From: Treponema sp.
GTDB lineage: Bacteria; Spirochaetota; Spirochaetia; Treponematales; Treponemataceae
DNA length: 64,000 bases
NCBI GenBank assembly: GCA_017484285.1
Contig: JAFUTH010000012.1
Coordinates: forward strand, 1 to 64,000
Reading direction: 5' to 3'
Below, piece by piece: positions 26,368 through 35,395 of this stretch; position 1 is the first letter of the stretch; each line of letters starts with the position of its first letter. A program made the position numbers and the translations under genes. Below the pieces are notes generated by a model, which was given only the letters and a program-made list of their open reading frames with translations, did not search any database and had not been told where the DNA came from.

Positions 26368-28824
26368 ATGGCTGACCTTTTCGACACTTCAAAAAAGCAT
26401 GAACCTCTCGCGGCCCGCATGAGACCGCGCAATCTTGACGAGTACATTGGGCAAGACCACATTGTTGGAAAGGGGCGGCTTTTGCGCCGTGCCATTGCGG
26501 CTGACCAGCTCACTTCCGTTATTTTTTACGGCCCGCCGGGAACCGGAAAGACTACCCTTGCCCGCGTTATCGCAAATCACACGAAATCAAATTTTATCAC
26601 GCTCAATGCCGTTCTCACGGGAGTTGCCGACATCCGCACGGCAATCAAAAACGCAGACGATTTTTTCAAGCTATATAACAGAAGAACGATTCTTTTTGTG
26701 GACGAAGTGCACCGTTGGAACAAGGCACAGCAGGACGCGCTTTTGCCCTGGGTCGAAAACGGCACGATTATTTTGATTGGCGCGACCACCGAAAATCCGT
26801 TTTTTGAAGTGAACAAAGCATTGGTGAGCCGAAGCCGCGTGTTTCAGCTCAAAGCACTCACCAAAGAAGACTTGATGAAAGCCGCGCACATGGCGTTGAG
26901 CGATGTCGAACGAGGCTACGGTCACTGGAAGGTGGAATTTGAAAAAGGCGCGCTGGAACATCTCGTTGACACGGCGAACGGAGACGCGCGAAGTTTGCTC
27001 AATGCGTTGGAGCTTGCCGTTGAGACCACGCCCGAAAAATGGGAGCCAGAGGCACGGATTCCAGAACCTGCTTACGGAAGCACGATTTACATCTCCAAAG
27101 AAACGGCGGAAGAATCGATTCAGAAAAAGGTCGTGCTTTATGACCGTGACGGCGATTATCACTACGACATTATTTCCGCGTTCATCAAATCGCTCCGTGG
27201 GCGCGACCCCGACGCGGCGATGTACTGGCTTGCCCGCATGATTCGCGCAGGGGAAGACCCGCATTTCATTTTCCGACGGATGCTCATTTCCGCGTGCGAG
27301 GACACGGGCTTGGCTGACCCGTACGCGCTCGGCGTTGTCACGAGTTGTGCGGACGCTTTTGACCGCGTGGGATTGCCCGAAGGTCGCTATCACTTGGCTC
27401 ATGCCGCGCTCTATCTTGCCACCGCGCCCAAATCGAATTCGAGCATGGCATTTTTTGACGCGCTTTCTTCCGTAGAAAAAGAAGATGCCGAAGTGCCGAA
27501 TCATTTGAAGGACGGCAATCGAGATGCAGAGGGCTTCGGGCACGGTGACGGCTACCTGTACCCACACGCCTACCGAGACCATTGGGTAGCCCAGCAATAT
27601 TTGCCCACCGAGCTTGTGGGGCGCGTTTTTTACACGCCCACGACGCAGGGCTACGAGGCAAAAATCCGCGATGAGGTTTTGAGCCGCCGAGAAATGCAGA
27701 TTTCTTCGATTTTGGAGAATATCACGCCCGAAAAGCCCGATGACATGGAAAACACGGGAATGCACCCGCTTCCTCATTTTGCGAGCGATTTTTCAAATCC
27801 GATTGGCGAATGGTGGATTAACAAGAATTTCGCGCAGAACAACACGGTCAAATCCGAGAATCTCACTTTCAGCCCGAAAGACGAGCGAAAAGAAACTGCC
27901 TTAGACCGAGCCGATAAATCATGGCGAACGCGCTTGGACTCAAACCGCGCGGAAGTGCTTCTTTCAATCCGCGACGCAATGACGAGCCTTGCCCAGCTTA
28001 CACGGCACACGCGCTCGCTTGTATGGAACGCGGACGACGGCTTATTGCTCTGGGATGTGAGCCGAAAAACACCCGAAGGAATCACCTGTGGCATCTGTCG
28101 AACCGAAAAAGGCAAAGAAATCATGGAGCAATACGGCAGGACGCTCGACGACCTTGACCGCCCGCTCCTTTCCGTGCGCCCAGAGACGAGCGAAAACTAT
28201 CTTTCAGGTGAGAGCTTCAAGCAGATTCTTATGGGCTTTGCCGAAAAAGACATCATCTTCGACCGAATCTTCTTCCGCGACCCGTTCACGAGCCAAGACT
28301 CCGCCGATGTTTTGGCGTATGCGCTGAATGAGGGCAAATCGGACTTCCCCGCTGACTTCCGCGTTATCATCTCACAGCGGATTCCCTCGCACGGGCAGCG
28401 GATTTCTGACCTTGTGCGAAATCAAGTGCTTTCTGGGAAACTCGACGACTTGCCGCAAAAGTTCGAATACATATTGAAGAAAATGGAGCTTGCCGAAAAC
28501 GAATTCTTCTCGGACGGCGAAAATCCGCTCTTCAACTGGAACGCCGATTCAATCGCCGAGAGCTTCAAAAAATACGGCTTTGAAGTGAAATCGGCTTCAA
28601 AGGTCGTTACGGAAAAACGGCGAATCAGCGATGGCGAAATCAATAAATGGTTTGACTCGGAAAATTCCTCGTACGGAAAAGTGCTTTCTTCTGCGGTGGG
28701 CAACGAGGACATGGAAAAAATCAAAAATCTGCTCGTCACCGCCGCCCAAAAAACGCTCTTCAACTGGAACACAGAGATAGAATTTTTGGAAATTGAAAAC
28801 GGAAAATTGAAAACGGAAAATTGA
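26368..28824 (+). CDS. rarA: Replication-associated recombination protein A with long C-terminal extension
   Basis: AAA+ ATPase of the RarA/MgsA (WRNIP1) family that acts at stalled replication forks. Walker A is GPPGTGKTT (about 55-63), Walker B is LFVDEVHR (about 110-117), sensor IGATTENPFFEVN follows, and the tetramerisation domain continues to about 440. The protein is 818 aa, whereas RarA is usually about 430; the extra 380 residues contain LLLWDVSRKTPEGITCGICR and IIFDRIFFRDPF and could be a degenerate methyltransferase-like fold, which I cannot confirm. The start has no Shine-Dalgarno site and TATAAT lies 6 nt before the ATG (leaderless). The last codons and stop are a heptamer repeat array. 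Confidence 0.9.
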   Translation: MADLFDTSKKHEPLAARMRPRNLDEYIGQDHIVGKGRLLRRAIAADQLTSVIFYGPPGTGKTTLARVIANHTKSNFITLNAVLTGVADIRTAIKNADDFFKLYNRRTILFVDEVHRWNKAQQDALLPWVENGTIILIGATTENPFFEVNKALVSRSRVFQLKALTKEDLMKAAHMALSDVERGYGHWKVEFEKGALEHLVDTANGDARSLLNALELAVETTPEKWEPEARIPEPAYGSTIYISKETAEESIQKKVVLYDRDGDYHYDIISAFIKSLRGRDPDAAMYWLARMIRAGEDPHFIFRRMLISACEDTGLADPYALGVVTSCADAFDRVGLPEGRYHLAHAALYLATAPKSNSSMAFFDALSSVEKEDAEVPNHLKDGNRDAEGFGHGDGYLYPHAYRDHWVAQQYLPTELVGRVFYTPTTQGYEAKIRDEVLSRREMQISSILENITPEKPDDMENTGMHPLPHFASDFSNPIGEWWINKNFAQNNTVKSENLTFSPKDERKETALDRADKSWRTRLDSNRAEVLLSIRDAMTSLAQLTRHTRSLVWNADDGLLLWDVSRKTPEGITCGICRTEKGKEIMEQYGRTLDDLDRPLLSVRPETSENYLSGESFKQILMGFAEKDIIFDRIFFRDPFTSQDSADVLAYALNEGKSDFPADFRVIISQRIPSHGQRISDLVRNQVLSGKLDDLPQKFEYILKKMELAENEFFSDGENPLFNWNADSIAESFKKYGFEVKSASKVVTEKRRISDGEINKWFDSENSSYGKVLSSAVGNEDMEKIKNLLVTAAQKTLFNWNTEIEFLEIENGKLKTEN
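28790..28824 (+). repeat. Heptamer array forming the rarA C-terminus and stop
   Basis: Five units alternating AAATTGA and AAACGGA. They encode EIENGKLKTEN in part, and the final AAATTGA supplies the TGA stop codon. Confidence 0.8.
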
Positions 28825-28887
28825 AATTTTCGCTGTTTTCTAATCTAGAATTCTATGATAAAATTACTAATCAAATAGGAGCAAAAA

Positions 28888-29520
28888 ATGAATTTTATTT
28901 TTTTAGGACCACCGGGAGCGGGAAAAGGCACGCTCGCTAAGGAAGTTGCCGTTGCGTACGGAATTCCGCACATCTCTACGGGAGACATTTTCCGCGAGAA
29001 TATCAAGAACGGCACGGAGCTTGGCAAAAAGGCAAAGGCTATTATCGATGCCGGCGGTTTGGTGAGCGATGAAATCACGATTGGCTTGGTAAAAGACCGC
29101 CTTTCAAAAGACGACACCAAAAACGGCTACATTCTCGACGGCTTCCCGCGCACAATTCCGCAGGCTGAGGCTCTTGAAACATTCGCAAAAATCGACGCGG
29201 CAGTGAACTTCGACATTGAAGACAGCGCGGTCGTTGAGCGATTGGGCGGGCGTGTCTGCTGCAAAGAGTGCGGTCAGATGTTCCACACCAAATTCAATCC
29301 ACCGAAAGTCGCGGGCAAGTGCGACAAATGCTCGGGCGAGCTTTACACGCGCGATGACGACAAAACCGAGTCGATTCAGAACCGCCTTAAGGTCTACCGC
29401 GAGTCAACGGCTCCGCTCATCGACTTCTACAAAGGCAAGGGTAACCTCGTCGATGTAGACGCAAAGCTAGCGCCCGAAAAGGTTTTGGCTGAATTCAAAG
29501 CAAAGTTCCCGAAGAACTAA
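28888..29520 (+). CDS. adk: Adenylate kinase
   Basis: Balances AMP, ADP and ATP in the cytoplasm. GPPGAGKGT (about 7-15) is the P-loop, STGDIFRE and DGFPRT are the AMP-binding signatures, and the lid carries two Cys pairs (CKEC about 130-133 and CDKC about 150-153), so it is a zinc-type lid. 210 aa, normal length. AGGAG precedes the ATG. It starts 63 bp after rarA and is followed by its own terminator. Confidence 0.97.
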   Translation: MNFIFLGPPGAGKGTLAKEVAVAYGIPHISTGDIFRENIKNGTELGKKAKAIIDAGGLVSDEITIGLVKDRLSKDDTKNGYILDGFPRTIPQAEALETFAKIDAAVNFDIEDSAVVERLGGRVCCKECGQMFHTKFNPPKVAGKCDKCSGELYTRDDDKTESIQNRLKVYRESTAPLIDFYKGKGNLVDVDAKLAPEKVLAEFKAKFPKN

Positions 29521-29526
29521 ACGAGA

Positions 29527-29547
29527 GCCCCGTATCGGGGCTTTTTT
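29527..29547 (+). terminator. adk terminator
   Basis: GCCCCG/CGGGGC stem with a short loop followed by six T. Confidence 0.85.
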
Positions 29548-29652
29548 ATTTTCCTTTACAAATCTGAAATTTGTGCCGATAATCTGTTATAGAAAAATCT
29601 CAATTAAAAATGCACTTTCATAATAATACTTTCGTAGGATGGAGGTTTGTCT

Positions 29653-31758
29653 ATGGCAAGTAAAATCGAAAACAACCGTTGGGTTGAGGGCACAAAAAAA
29701 GATATTCAAATCGAAACCAAATTGATTGGCTTGATTGGTGGTGTTATCATCGCCGCGTCTGTGGCAGTGGCTACCATCAGTCTTACGGTGTTTGACCGAA
29801 ACCAAGTGCAGGCGACCGAAGCACAATTGCTCCATTCCGCTGACGGTGCAATGCGCGTCACTGATGACTGGCTACTCACGCTCAAAACAGCGGCTTCTAT
29901 TTCTGCGCGTCGTGCAGATGTTGTCGAGGCAACCTACTACGAAGACCGCGACATGTTCAAAGACATCGTTGATACGTACACAGAAGATTTGGATTACGAA
30001 TACATGGCGTTCGTGAACGCGGACGGCACGGTCATTTACGGAGGCGAGGACGGCTTCCGTCAGGGAGTGAATCTCTCGTCAACCTATGCGGTACGAAAAG
30101 CGCTTTCGGGTGAGATGGCGTACTCATTTGAGCCGATTGGTGACACGCAGTGCGGCGCAACGTACGCATATCCGGTAAAAGACGACGAGGGCGTCATTGG
30201 TGCGGCAGTTTTTGTGTATGATTTAACGACCGAAGATTTTATCACGCTCATGCAGGCGAGCTATGATGTTGAATGTACGATTTTTATGGGCGATTTGCGC
30301 GTAAAATCAACACTTGAGGGCGTTGAGGGCACAATTCTCGACAACCGCTCAATCGTCGATCAGGTTTTGAACCGCGGCGAAATCTTCCGTGGCGAAAATC
30401 GAATCAAGGGCAAAGACTATTTCTCAGTGTACTTCCCGCTCAAAAACGATGAAGGCACTGTCGAGGGCATGATTTTCATCGCGAAATCCCTTGAAGACAT
30501 TCAGGCGATAAAATTCACTACGCTCAAAGTCGTTGTTCCTGTTTCGCTGATTTTGGCAGCTATCCTCATTTTCTTAAGCTACCGTTTTGTTCACTGGCTC
30601 ATGTGGCGAATCGGAAACGTCACCAAGCAGCTTGAGGAGATGGCGACGGGCGAGGCTGATTTGACAAAGCGCGTCACGTTGCGCGTCATCGACGAAATCG
30701 GCTTCCTTGTCATCAATTTTAACAAATTCTGCGACAAACTCCAGACGATTATCGGCGAGACAAAAAAATCGAAGGAAGAGCTTTCTGAGTCCGGCGAGAG
30801 CATGAGCGCAAGCACGCAGGACACGGCGAGCGCAATCACGCAGATTATCGCAAACATCGACAGCATTTCTCATCAGATTAACACGCAGAACCAGAGCGTC
30901 CAGCAGACGGCGGGCGCGGTCGATGAGATTTCAGCGAACATTGATTCTTTGAACCAAATGATTGAACATCAGTCTTCGGGCGTTTCACAGGCAAGTGCGG
31001 CAGTCGAGCAGATGATTGGAAACATTTCGTCGGTCAATAACTCGGTCGAAAAAATGGCGTCGTCGTTCGAGGAACTTGAGTCGAACGCGAATATGGGCTT
31101 CAAAATGCAGAACGACGTAAACGAGCGCATTTTACAGATTGAGACACAGAGCGAAATGCTCCAAGACGCAAACATGGCGATTTCAAGCATCGCTGAGCAG
31201 ACAAACTTGCTCGCCATGAACGCGGCAATCGAAGCGGCGCACGCAGGCGAAGCAGGAAAGGGCTTTGCGGTCGTTGCGGACGAAATCCGCAAACTTTCCG
31301 AAACGTCAAGCGCGCAGTCAAAGACAATCGGCGAGCAGCTTACCAAAATCAAATCGCAGATTGGCGAAGTCGTTGCCGCTTCAAACGAGTCAAGCCGCTC
31401 ATTCGGCGTTGTCTCTCAGAAGATTCAAGAAACCGACCAGCTCGTCATGCAGATTAAAGCTGCTATGGAAGAGCAGAATCAAGGCTCTCAGCAGATTACG
31501 AGCGCGCTCAAAACAATGAACGACAGCACCGAGGAAGTCCGCTCGGCTTCCATCGAAATGTCGAACGGAAACAAGATGATTCTTGAAGAAGTGCAGCATT
31601 TGCAGTCGGCGACCACCGAAATGAAGGGCAGCATGGACGAAATGTCAAACGGCGCGCGCAAAATCAACGAAACGGGCGCGGCGCTGGCAGGCATCTCAAG
31701 CCAAGTCCAAGACGCAATCGACAAGATTGGCGGTCAGATTGATTTGTTTAAAGTCTAG
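29653..31758 (+). CDS. Methyl-accepting chemotaxis protein with Cache-type sensor
   Basis: Transmembrane chemoreceptor of 701 aa. A first membrane helix (about 22-45) precedes a periplasmic ligand-binding region of about 240 residues with Cache-like features ([15 protein letters not shown] and [16 protein letters not shown]). A second helix (about 297-315) leads into a HAMP domain and the signalling domain, whose hairpin tip reads [24 protein letters not shown] lies 7 nt before ATG 29653. Small-molecule ligand unknown. It would signal to CheA/CheW, which are not in this window. Two hairpins follow the stop. Confidence 0.92.
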   Translation: MASKIENNRWVEGTKKDIQIETKLIGLIGGVIIAASVAVATISLTVFDRNQVQATEAQLLHSADGAMRVTDDWLLTLKTAASISARRADVVEATYYEDRDMFKDIVDTYTEDLDYEYMAFVNADGTVIYGGEDGFRQGVNLSSTYAVRKALSGEMAYSFEPIGDTQCGATYAYPVKDDEGVIGAAVFVYDLTTEDFITLMQASYDVECTIFMGDLRVKSTLEGVEGTILDNRSIVDQVLNRGEIFRGENRIKGKDYFSVYFPLKNDEGTVEGMIFIAKSLEDIQAIKFTTLKVVVPVSLILAAILIFLSYRFVHWLMWRIGNVTKQLEEMATGEADLTKRVTLRVIDEIGFLVINFNKFCDKLQTIIGETKKSKEELSESGESMSASTQDTASAITQIIANIDSISHQINTQNQSVQQTAGAVDEISANIDSLNQMIEHQSSGVSQASAAVEQMIGNISSVNNSVEKMASSFEELESNANMGFKMQNDVNERILQIETQSEMLQDANMAISSIAEQTNLLAMNAAIEAAHAGEAGKGFAVVADEIRKLSETSSAQSKTIGEQLTKIKSQIGEVVAASNESSRSFGVVSQKIQETDQLVMQIKAAMEEQNQGSQQITSALKTMNDSTEEVRSASIEMSNGNKMILEEVQHLQSATTEMKGSMDEMSNGARKINETGAALAGISSQVQDAIDKIGGQIDLFKV

Positions 31759-31823
31759 CGAACAGAAAATCCAAACAAGGGCGAAAACGATTGTCCTTGA
31801 TCCGTGGATTTTCTGATTCGTAC

Positions 31824-31850
31824 GAGAATTTTCTTCCAGAAAATTCTCTC
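31824..31850 (+). terminator. Terminator after the chemoreceptor gene
   Basis: GAGAATTTTCT pairs with AGAAAATTCTC and is followed by a T-rich stretch. Confidence 0.65.
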
Positions 31851-31860
31851 TTTACTTTTA

Positions 31861-31878
31861 CCCCGCATCCATGCGGGG
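31861..31878. terminator. Hairpin between convergent genes
   Basis: CCCCGCAT/ATGCGGGG with a two-base loop. Moderately T-rich sequence follows on the plus strand, so it may serve either the chemoreceptor or the DUF4956 gene. Confidence 0.5.
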
Positions 31879-31895
31879 ATTGTTCTGTTTTTAAT

Positions 31896-32567
31896 TTACA
31901 GCACGGGCACTAACTGGTCGTCGGGGTTTTCCAAGATGATGTTGAGGTTGCCGTTTCGGGTGCGCAGTTCGTCAATCATTGCTTTGGTGTCGCAGTCGCG
32001 CTTTGGCTCGACCCAGTACGAAATCGTGAAGAGCGTTCCCATATTGCTCGTCTTTACATTTTTGACGGCGTGCTTTACGAGGTATTTGTCGAAAATGTCG
32101 TCAAACACGTCCTTGTAGTTCATGTCTTCGGGAATCGTGATTTTAAGAATCTGCTTGTCGCTCACTTTCCAGAACCGCGTAAAAAGCACAAAGAGCACGC
32201 TCACGGTGAAAACGAGCACAAAGCCGATAAAGTAGCTTCCGAGTCCAATCACAAGACCTGCGGCGGCGGCAAAGAAGGTGTAGAGAATGTCCTTTGAGTC
32301 GCCCGGAATGCTTCGGAAGCGCACGAGCGCGAACACACCCGCAAGCGAGAGTGTCTTTTTTAAATCCGTCGCGATAAACGGAATGATAATCGCCATAATC
32401 ACGGGGAGCAGCAGCACGGTAATCACGAAATTCTTTGAGAATTTCTTGCCGTTGTTCGCCACAACATAGCCCGCCGCGATAATTGCGCCCGCGATAAGCC
32501 CCATAAGCATGCTGAACAGAATGCTCATCGTCTCGTCTGTAATCATAAATCCTGCGATAATGTCCAT
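31896..32567 (-). CDS. DUF4956 membrane protein
   Basis: 223-aa integral membrane protein: three or four hydrophobic helices in the first 120 residues (SILFSMLMGLIAGAIIAAGY and VITVLLLPVIMAIIIPFI), the marker segment LAGVFALVRFRSIPG, then a cytoplasmic alpha/beta domain. This matches the DUF4956 family. GGAGGA precedes ATG 32567. DUF4956 genes usually sit next to VTC-domain and CotH or beta-helix genes, exactly as here, and are thought to act with the VTC protein at the membrane; the role is not established. Confidence 0.85.
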   Translation of the reverse strand: MDIIAGFMITDETMSILFSMLMGLIAGAIIAAGYVVANNGKKFSKNFVITVLLLPVIMAIIIPFIATDLKKTLSLAGVFALVRFRSIPGDSKDILYTFFAAAAGLVIGLGSYFIGFVLVFTVSVLFVLFTRFWKVSDKQILKITIPEDMNYKDVFDDIFDKYLVKHAVKNVKTSNMGTLFTISYWVEPKRDCDTKAMIDELRTRNGNLNIILENPDDQLVPVL

Positions 32568-32586
32568 AATTGTTCCTCCAATATTT

Positions 32587-32710
32587 ATCCACAGATTTTC
32601 ACCGATGAACACAGATTAAGAATTTGAGTTACGAAAATCGTTCGTGTTTATTCCACATGTATTCAATAACAAAATCTATAATCTGTGAAAATCTGTGCTA
32701 ATCTGTGGAT
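32587..32710. repeat. Inverted-repeat element with AATCTGTG units
   Basis: Ends ATCCACAGATT and AATCTGTGGAT are inverted. The right arm holds three AATCTGTG units at 10-bp period. It lies between the VTC and DUF4956 genes and supplies the last codons and the TAG stop of the VTC gene. Similar AATCTGTG-type repeats occur in many unrelated genomes. Confidence 0.7.
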
Positions 32711-33441
32711 TTCTTTTGTTTATAGTTTCTGTATTCCGTTCCATATTTTGAGAACGATGTTTGGAAAATGCGCCGTTCAGAAAGAAAGTGTACGAACCAG
32801 AGCGGAAAGGCTTTAAAGGCTTTCGCTTCCATGAGCCACTGCCCCGGCTGCAAAAGCTGTGTGCCGTAGGCGGGCGAATCGAGCCGCAAATCAGTTCGAC
32901 GCGTCTGAATGTTCGTGTCAATCGTGAGGCGGAAATCCGAGTTGTTTTTCTCAAAAAACGCCAGGCGGTCGTAGGAAATGAACACTTTGGGCGCGAGCGG
33001 ATAAAAGTGCATGATGTAGTCGATTTCGCTCATCACCTGCCTGTTCATTTTGAGCGGCTTGCCGTTTTCCTGCACGGGATTTTCGGGAATCGTGCCGTCC
33101 TCAAAATATTTGTACACATCAGCAAGAATGAAATTCGTGCGCCGCTTGTTCACCACGCCGTCGAACTTTTTTTTGCTTTCCAAAAACACTTTGTCGGTGA
33201 GTTTGACCTGCCCGTAACTCCGCAAACGAATCTTTTCTTTGAACACGGGCTTTTCGAGCGACTTGCGAATCAGCTCGTCAGAAGGCGTGTCCAAGTACAG
33301 ATTGCTGATGGCGTAGGTTTTGCCGTCTTTGTTGAACGGGTCGCTGTCCATGTACGAGCCGATTATTGAAAGAAGCGCGTTTTTGTCGTCATCGGTGAGC
33401 ATGTATTTTACTTCGCGACGATTGAACACTTCGATTGCCAT
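32698..33441 (-). CDS. VTC-domain protein (polyphosphate polymerase-like)
   Basis: 247-aa protein of the VTC family, whose yeast member Vtc4 makes polyphosphate inside a tunnel lined by basic residues. Family marks are NRREVKYMLT at the N-terminus, ISNLYLDTP, EKIRLRSYG, FLESKKKFDGVVNKRR and a late LMEAKAFKAFPLW with the metal-binding Glu. GGAGGA precedes the ATG. It is followed by DUF4956 on the same strand. The C-terminal KKSTD and stop derive from an inverted-repeat element. Activity in bacteria is not settled. Confidence 0.85.
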   Translation of the reverse strand: MAIEVFNRREVKYMLTDDDKNALLSIIGSYMDSDPFNKDGKTYAISNLYLDTPSDELIRKSLEKPVFKEKIRLRSYGQVKLTDKVFLESKKKFDGVVNKRRTNFILADVYKYFEDGTIPENPVQENGKPLKMNRQVMSEIDYIMHFYPLAPKVFISYDRLAFFEKNNSDFRLTIDTNIQTRRTDLRLDSPAYGTQLLQPGQWLMEAKAFKAFPLWFVHFLSERRIFQTSFSKYGTEYRNYKQKKSTD

Positions 33442-33550
33442 GCGGTGCTTCCTCCTGTTGCTTTGAGATGCTTAAATCATAATGCGCCGTCGTTCTTATT
33501 TCCTTTAGAAATCATAAGTCTTTGATAAAAAAACACTTATCGTCTTTTCC

Positions 33551-33579
33551 TTGTTTTTTGGAAATCCGCGCTTTAAAAT
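33551..33579 (+). promoter_or_regulatory. Promoter of the beta-helix lipoprotein gene at 33607
   Basis: TTGTTT (33551-33556), 17-bp spacer, TAAAAT (33574-33579). Confidence 0.55.
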
Positions 33580-33606
33580 GAGGGCATTATGAGACAGGAG
33601 GAAACC

Positions 33607-34440
33607 ATGAAAAAGTCAGTTTTTTTCTTTGTGGGAGTGATGACGTTGCTTTTTTCGACGTGCGTTGAAGAGACTGTTCCTTCAAAAATAACCATCGACA
33701 CGATGAGCGAAAAAAAATCTTATGGCGAAAAAATTGCTATCTCTCCGCTCGATGATTCTGTCACCATCACGCGGGGAAAAATCACGCTCGCGCCGCACGA
33801 AGAAAACGTCACATATACGATTTCGGGCTATTTTGCTGGGCAAATCGTAAGCACAACAAAAAATACAATCATCAAACTGAACAATGCGTATCTTGAAAAT
33901 ATGGCGGGTCGACCCGTTATTCGCTGTTCGGCAAAAACGGAAATCTCGACCGCAAAAAACAGCACGAATTATATCGTCTCACGTGGGCGAAGTTTTTCAA
34001 AAATCGGTGCAATTCAGACAAAGCGAGCTCTCGTGCTCGGCGGAAGCGGCACGCTCTACGTTAAAGGCAGCATCTGTCACGGCATTGAGGCGGAAGATGT
34101 CAAGCTTAAGGGAACGGGCATTTTCTACATCGAAGGAACACGGCGCGGTTCTGCGCTCACGTGCGAAAGTCTCTCCGTCGAAAAAGAAAAATCATTCGCG
34201 GCATATTTTTTGAACGCAAAAAACGGCATCAAGGCTGACGATACCATTTCGATTCAGTCGGGAAATTTCCATCTTTACAACAATGGAACGGCGTTCAAGA
34301 CAGATTTGGCAAAACAGTCTTCGGATAAATCGCATGCGGTCTCTCTGACGGGCGGCACGTTCTACCTGTATAAAAACGCAAGCCTGTATGAGACGGATGC
34401 ATTCGTGAATGAAGCAAAAATCGAAGAACTGAGCAATTAA
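33607..34440 (+). CDS. Lipoprotein with carbohydrate-binding beta-helix-like domain
   Basis: 277-aa lipoprotein (lipobox LLFSTC) whose body has repeating short strands such as ITISGYFAG-type, IKLNNAYLEN, LVLGGSGTLYVKGS and VKLKGTGIFYIEG, as in the Cthe_2159-like (DUF4353) beta-helix family of carbohydrate-binding proteins. AGGAGG precedes ATG 33607. The next gene is a clear tandem paralogue. Both lie next to VTC and DUF4956 genes, the usual company of this family. Probably surface or periplasmic; ligand unknown. Confidence 0.7.
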   Translation: MKKSVFFFVGVMTLLFSTCVEETVPSKITIDTMSEKKSYGEKIAISPLDDSVTITRGKITLAPHEENVTYTISGYFAGQIVSTTKNTIIKLNNAYLENMAGRPVIRCSAKTEISTAKNSTNYIVSRGRSFSKIGAIQTKRALVLGGSGTLYVKGSICHGIEAEDVKLKGTGIFYIEGTRRGSALTCESLSVEKEKSFAAYFLNAKNGIKADDTISIQSGNFHLYNNGTAFKTDLAKQSSDKSHAVSLTGGTFYLYKNASLYETDAFVNEAKIEELSN

Positions 34441-34465
34441 CAGTGAGAAAACAGGAGGTGTGCTC

Positions 34466-35284
34466 ATGAAAAAGAATGTACTGTTTATTCCGGTCATTTT
34501 TTTAACGGCAGGGCTTTTTGCCCAGAAGATGACACTTGATGTCGCATCGGCGAAAAAATCGTTCGGAACTGCGATTACTATCGCTCCGATGGACAGCACG
34601 GTCACCGTCACGAAAGACAAAATTACGATTGCGCCCAAAAAAGAAGATGTCACCTACACGATTTCGGGCTACTTTAACGGTCAGATTGTCAACAAGACCA
34701 AAAACACGGTGCTCAAACTGAAAGACGCGTATCTTGAGAACACATCGGGCGCGGCGGCAATCTACGGCGAGGCAAAAACGGAAGTCTCGACCACGAGCGG
34801 CACGGTGAATTATGTTGTCTCGAGCGGCACGGCTGACGCAAAAAATGCCGCGATTCAATGCAAAAAGAATCTCGTGCTTGGTGGAAGTGGCACGCTCACG
34901 GTTAAGGGCGACGTGTATCATGCGGTTAAAGCCGATGACGTAAAAATCAAAGGAAGCGGCGCGTTCTATCTGCAAGGAACAGACAAAGGCTCGGGCTTAA
35001 ACTGCCATTCGCTCACGGTCGAAAAAGGCAAAACGTTCAGCGCATACTTCTTGAATTCAAAAAATGCGGTCAAGGCGGACAATACGATTCTCATTCAGTC
35101 GGGGAATTTTTATCTTTATGACAACGAGACGGCGTTCAAAACCGACACCAAAAAAGAAGACCCAAAGAATCCGCATTCAATCACGCTGTCGGGCGGTGTT
35201 TTTCATACATCGGGAAATAAGAATTTCTATGAGACCGAAAAAAAAGCGTATAAGGCGCTTGGCTCAAAAATTACTGAGGAGTGA
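34466..35284 (+). CDS. Secreted beta-helix-like paralogue of the 33607 lipoprotein
   Basis: 272-aa protein aligned along its length with the preceding one (YTISGYFNGQIVNKTKNTVL, LVLGGSGTLTVKGDVYHAVKADDVKIKGSG, FLNSKNAVKADNTILIQSGNFYLYDN). It has an ordinary signal peptide ending GLFAQ rather than a lipobox, so one paralogue is anchored and the other may be released. AGGAGG lies before ATG 34466. The 25-bp gap suggests one operon. Confidence 0.7.
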   Translation: MKKNVLFIPVIFLTAGLFAQKMTLDVASAKKSFGTAITIAPMDSTVTVTKDKITIAPKKEDVTYTISGYFNGQIVNKTKNTVLKLKDAYLENTSGAAAIYGEAKTEVSTTSGTVNYVVSSGTADAKNAAIQCKKNLVLGGSGTLTVKGDVYHAVKADDVKIKGSGAFYLQGTDKGSGLNCHSLTVEKGKTFSAYFLNSKNAVKADNTILIQSGNFYLYDNETAFKTDTKKEDPKNPHSITLSGGVFHTSGNKNFYETEKKAYKALGSKITEE

Positions 35285-35395
35285 TGAGCGCGAATTAAGA
35301 AATCGTTAAGAGAATATTTAGATTCCCCCTAAAAAATTGAAGAGCGCAGAAAAAAAGTTAGAATTCAAATCACATTGAATAAGCGAGGTACAGCT

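Noticed and set aside
26671-27777. Long antisense open frame (368 codons, minus strand)
   Set aside because: It lies wholly within rarA, lacks a ribosome site, has Arg/His/Cys-rich composition typical of antisense shadow frames, and rarA itself is unmistakable.
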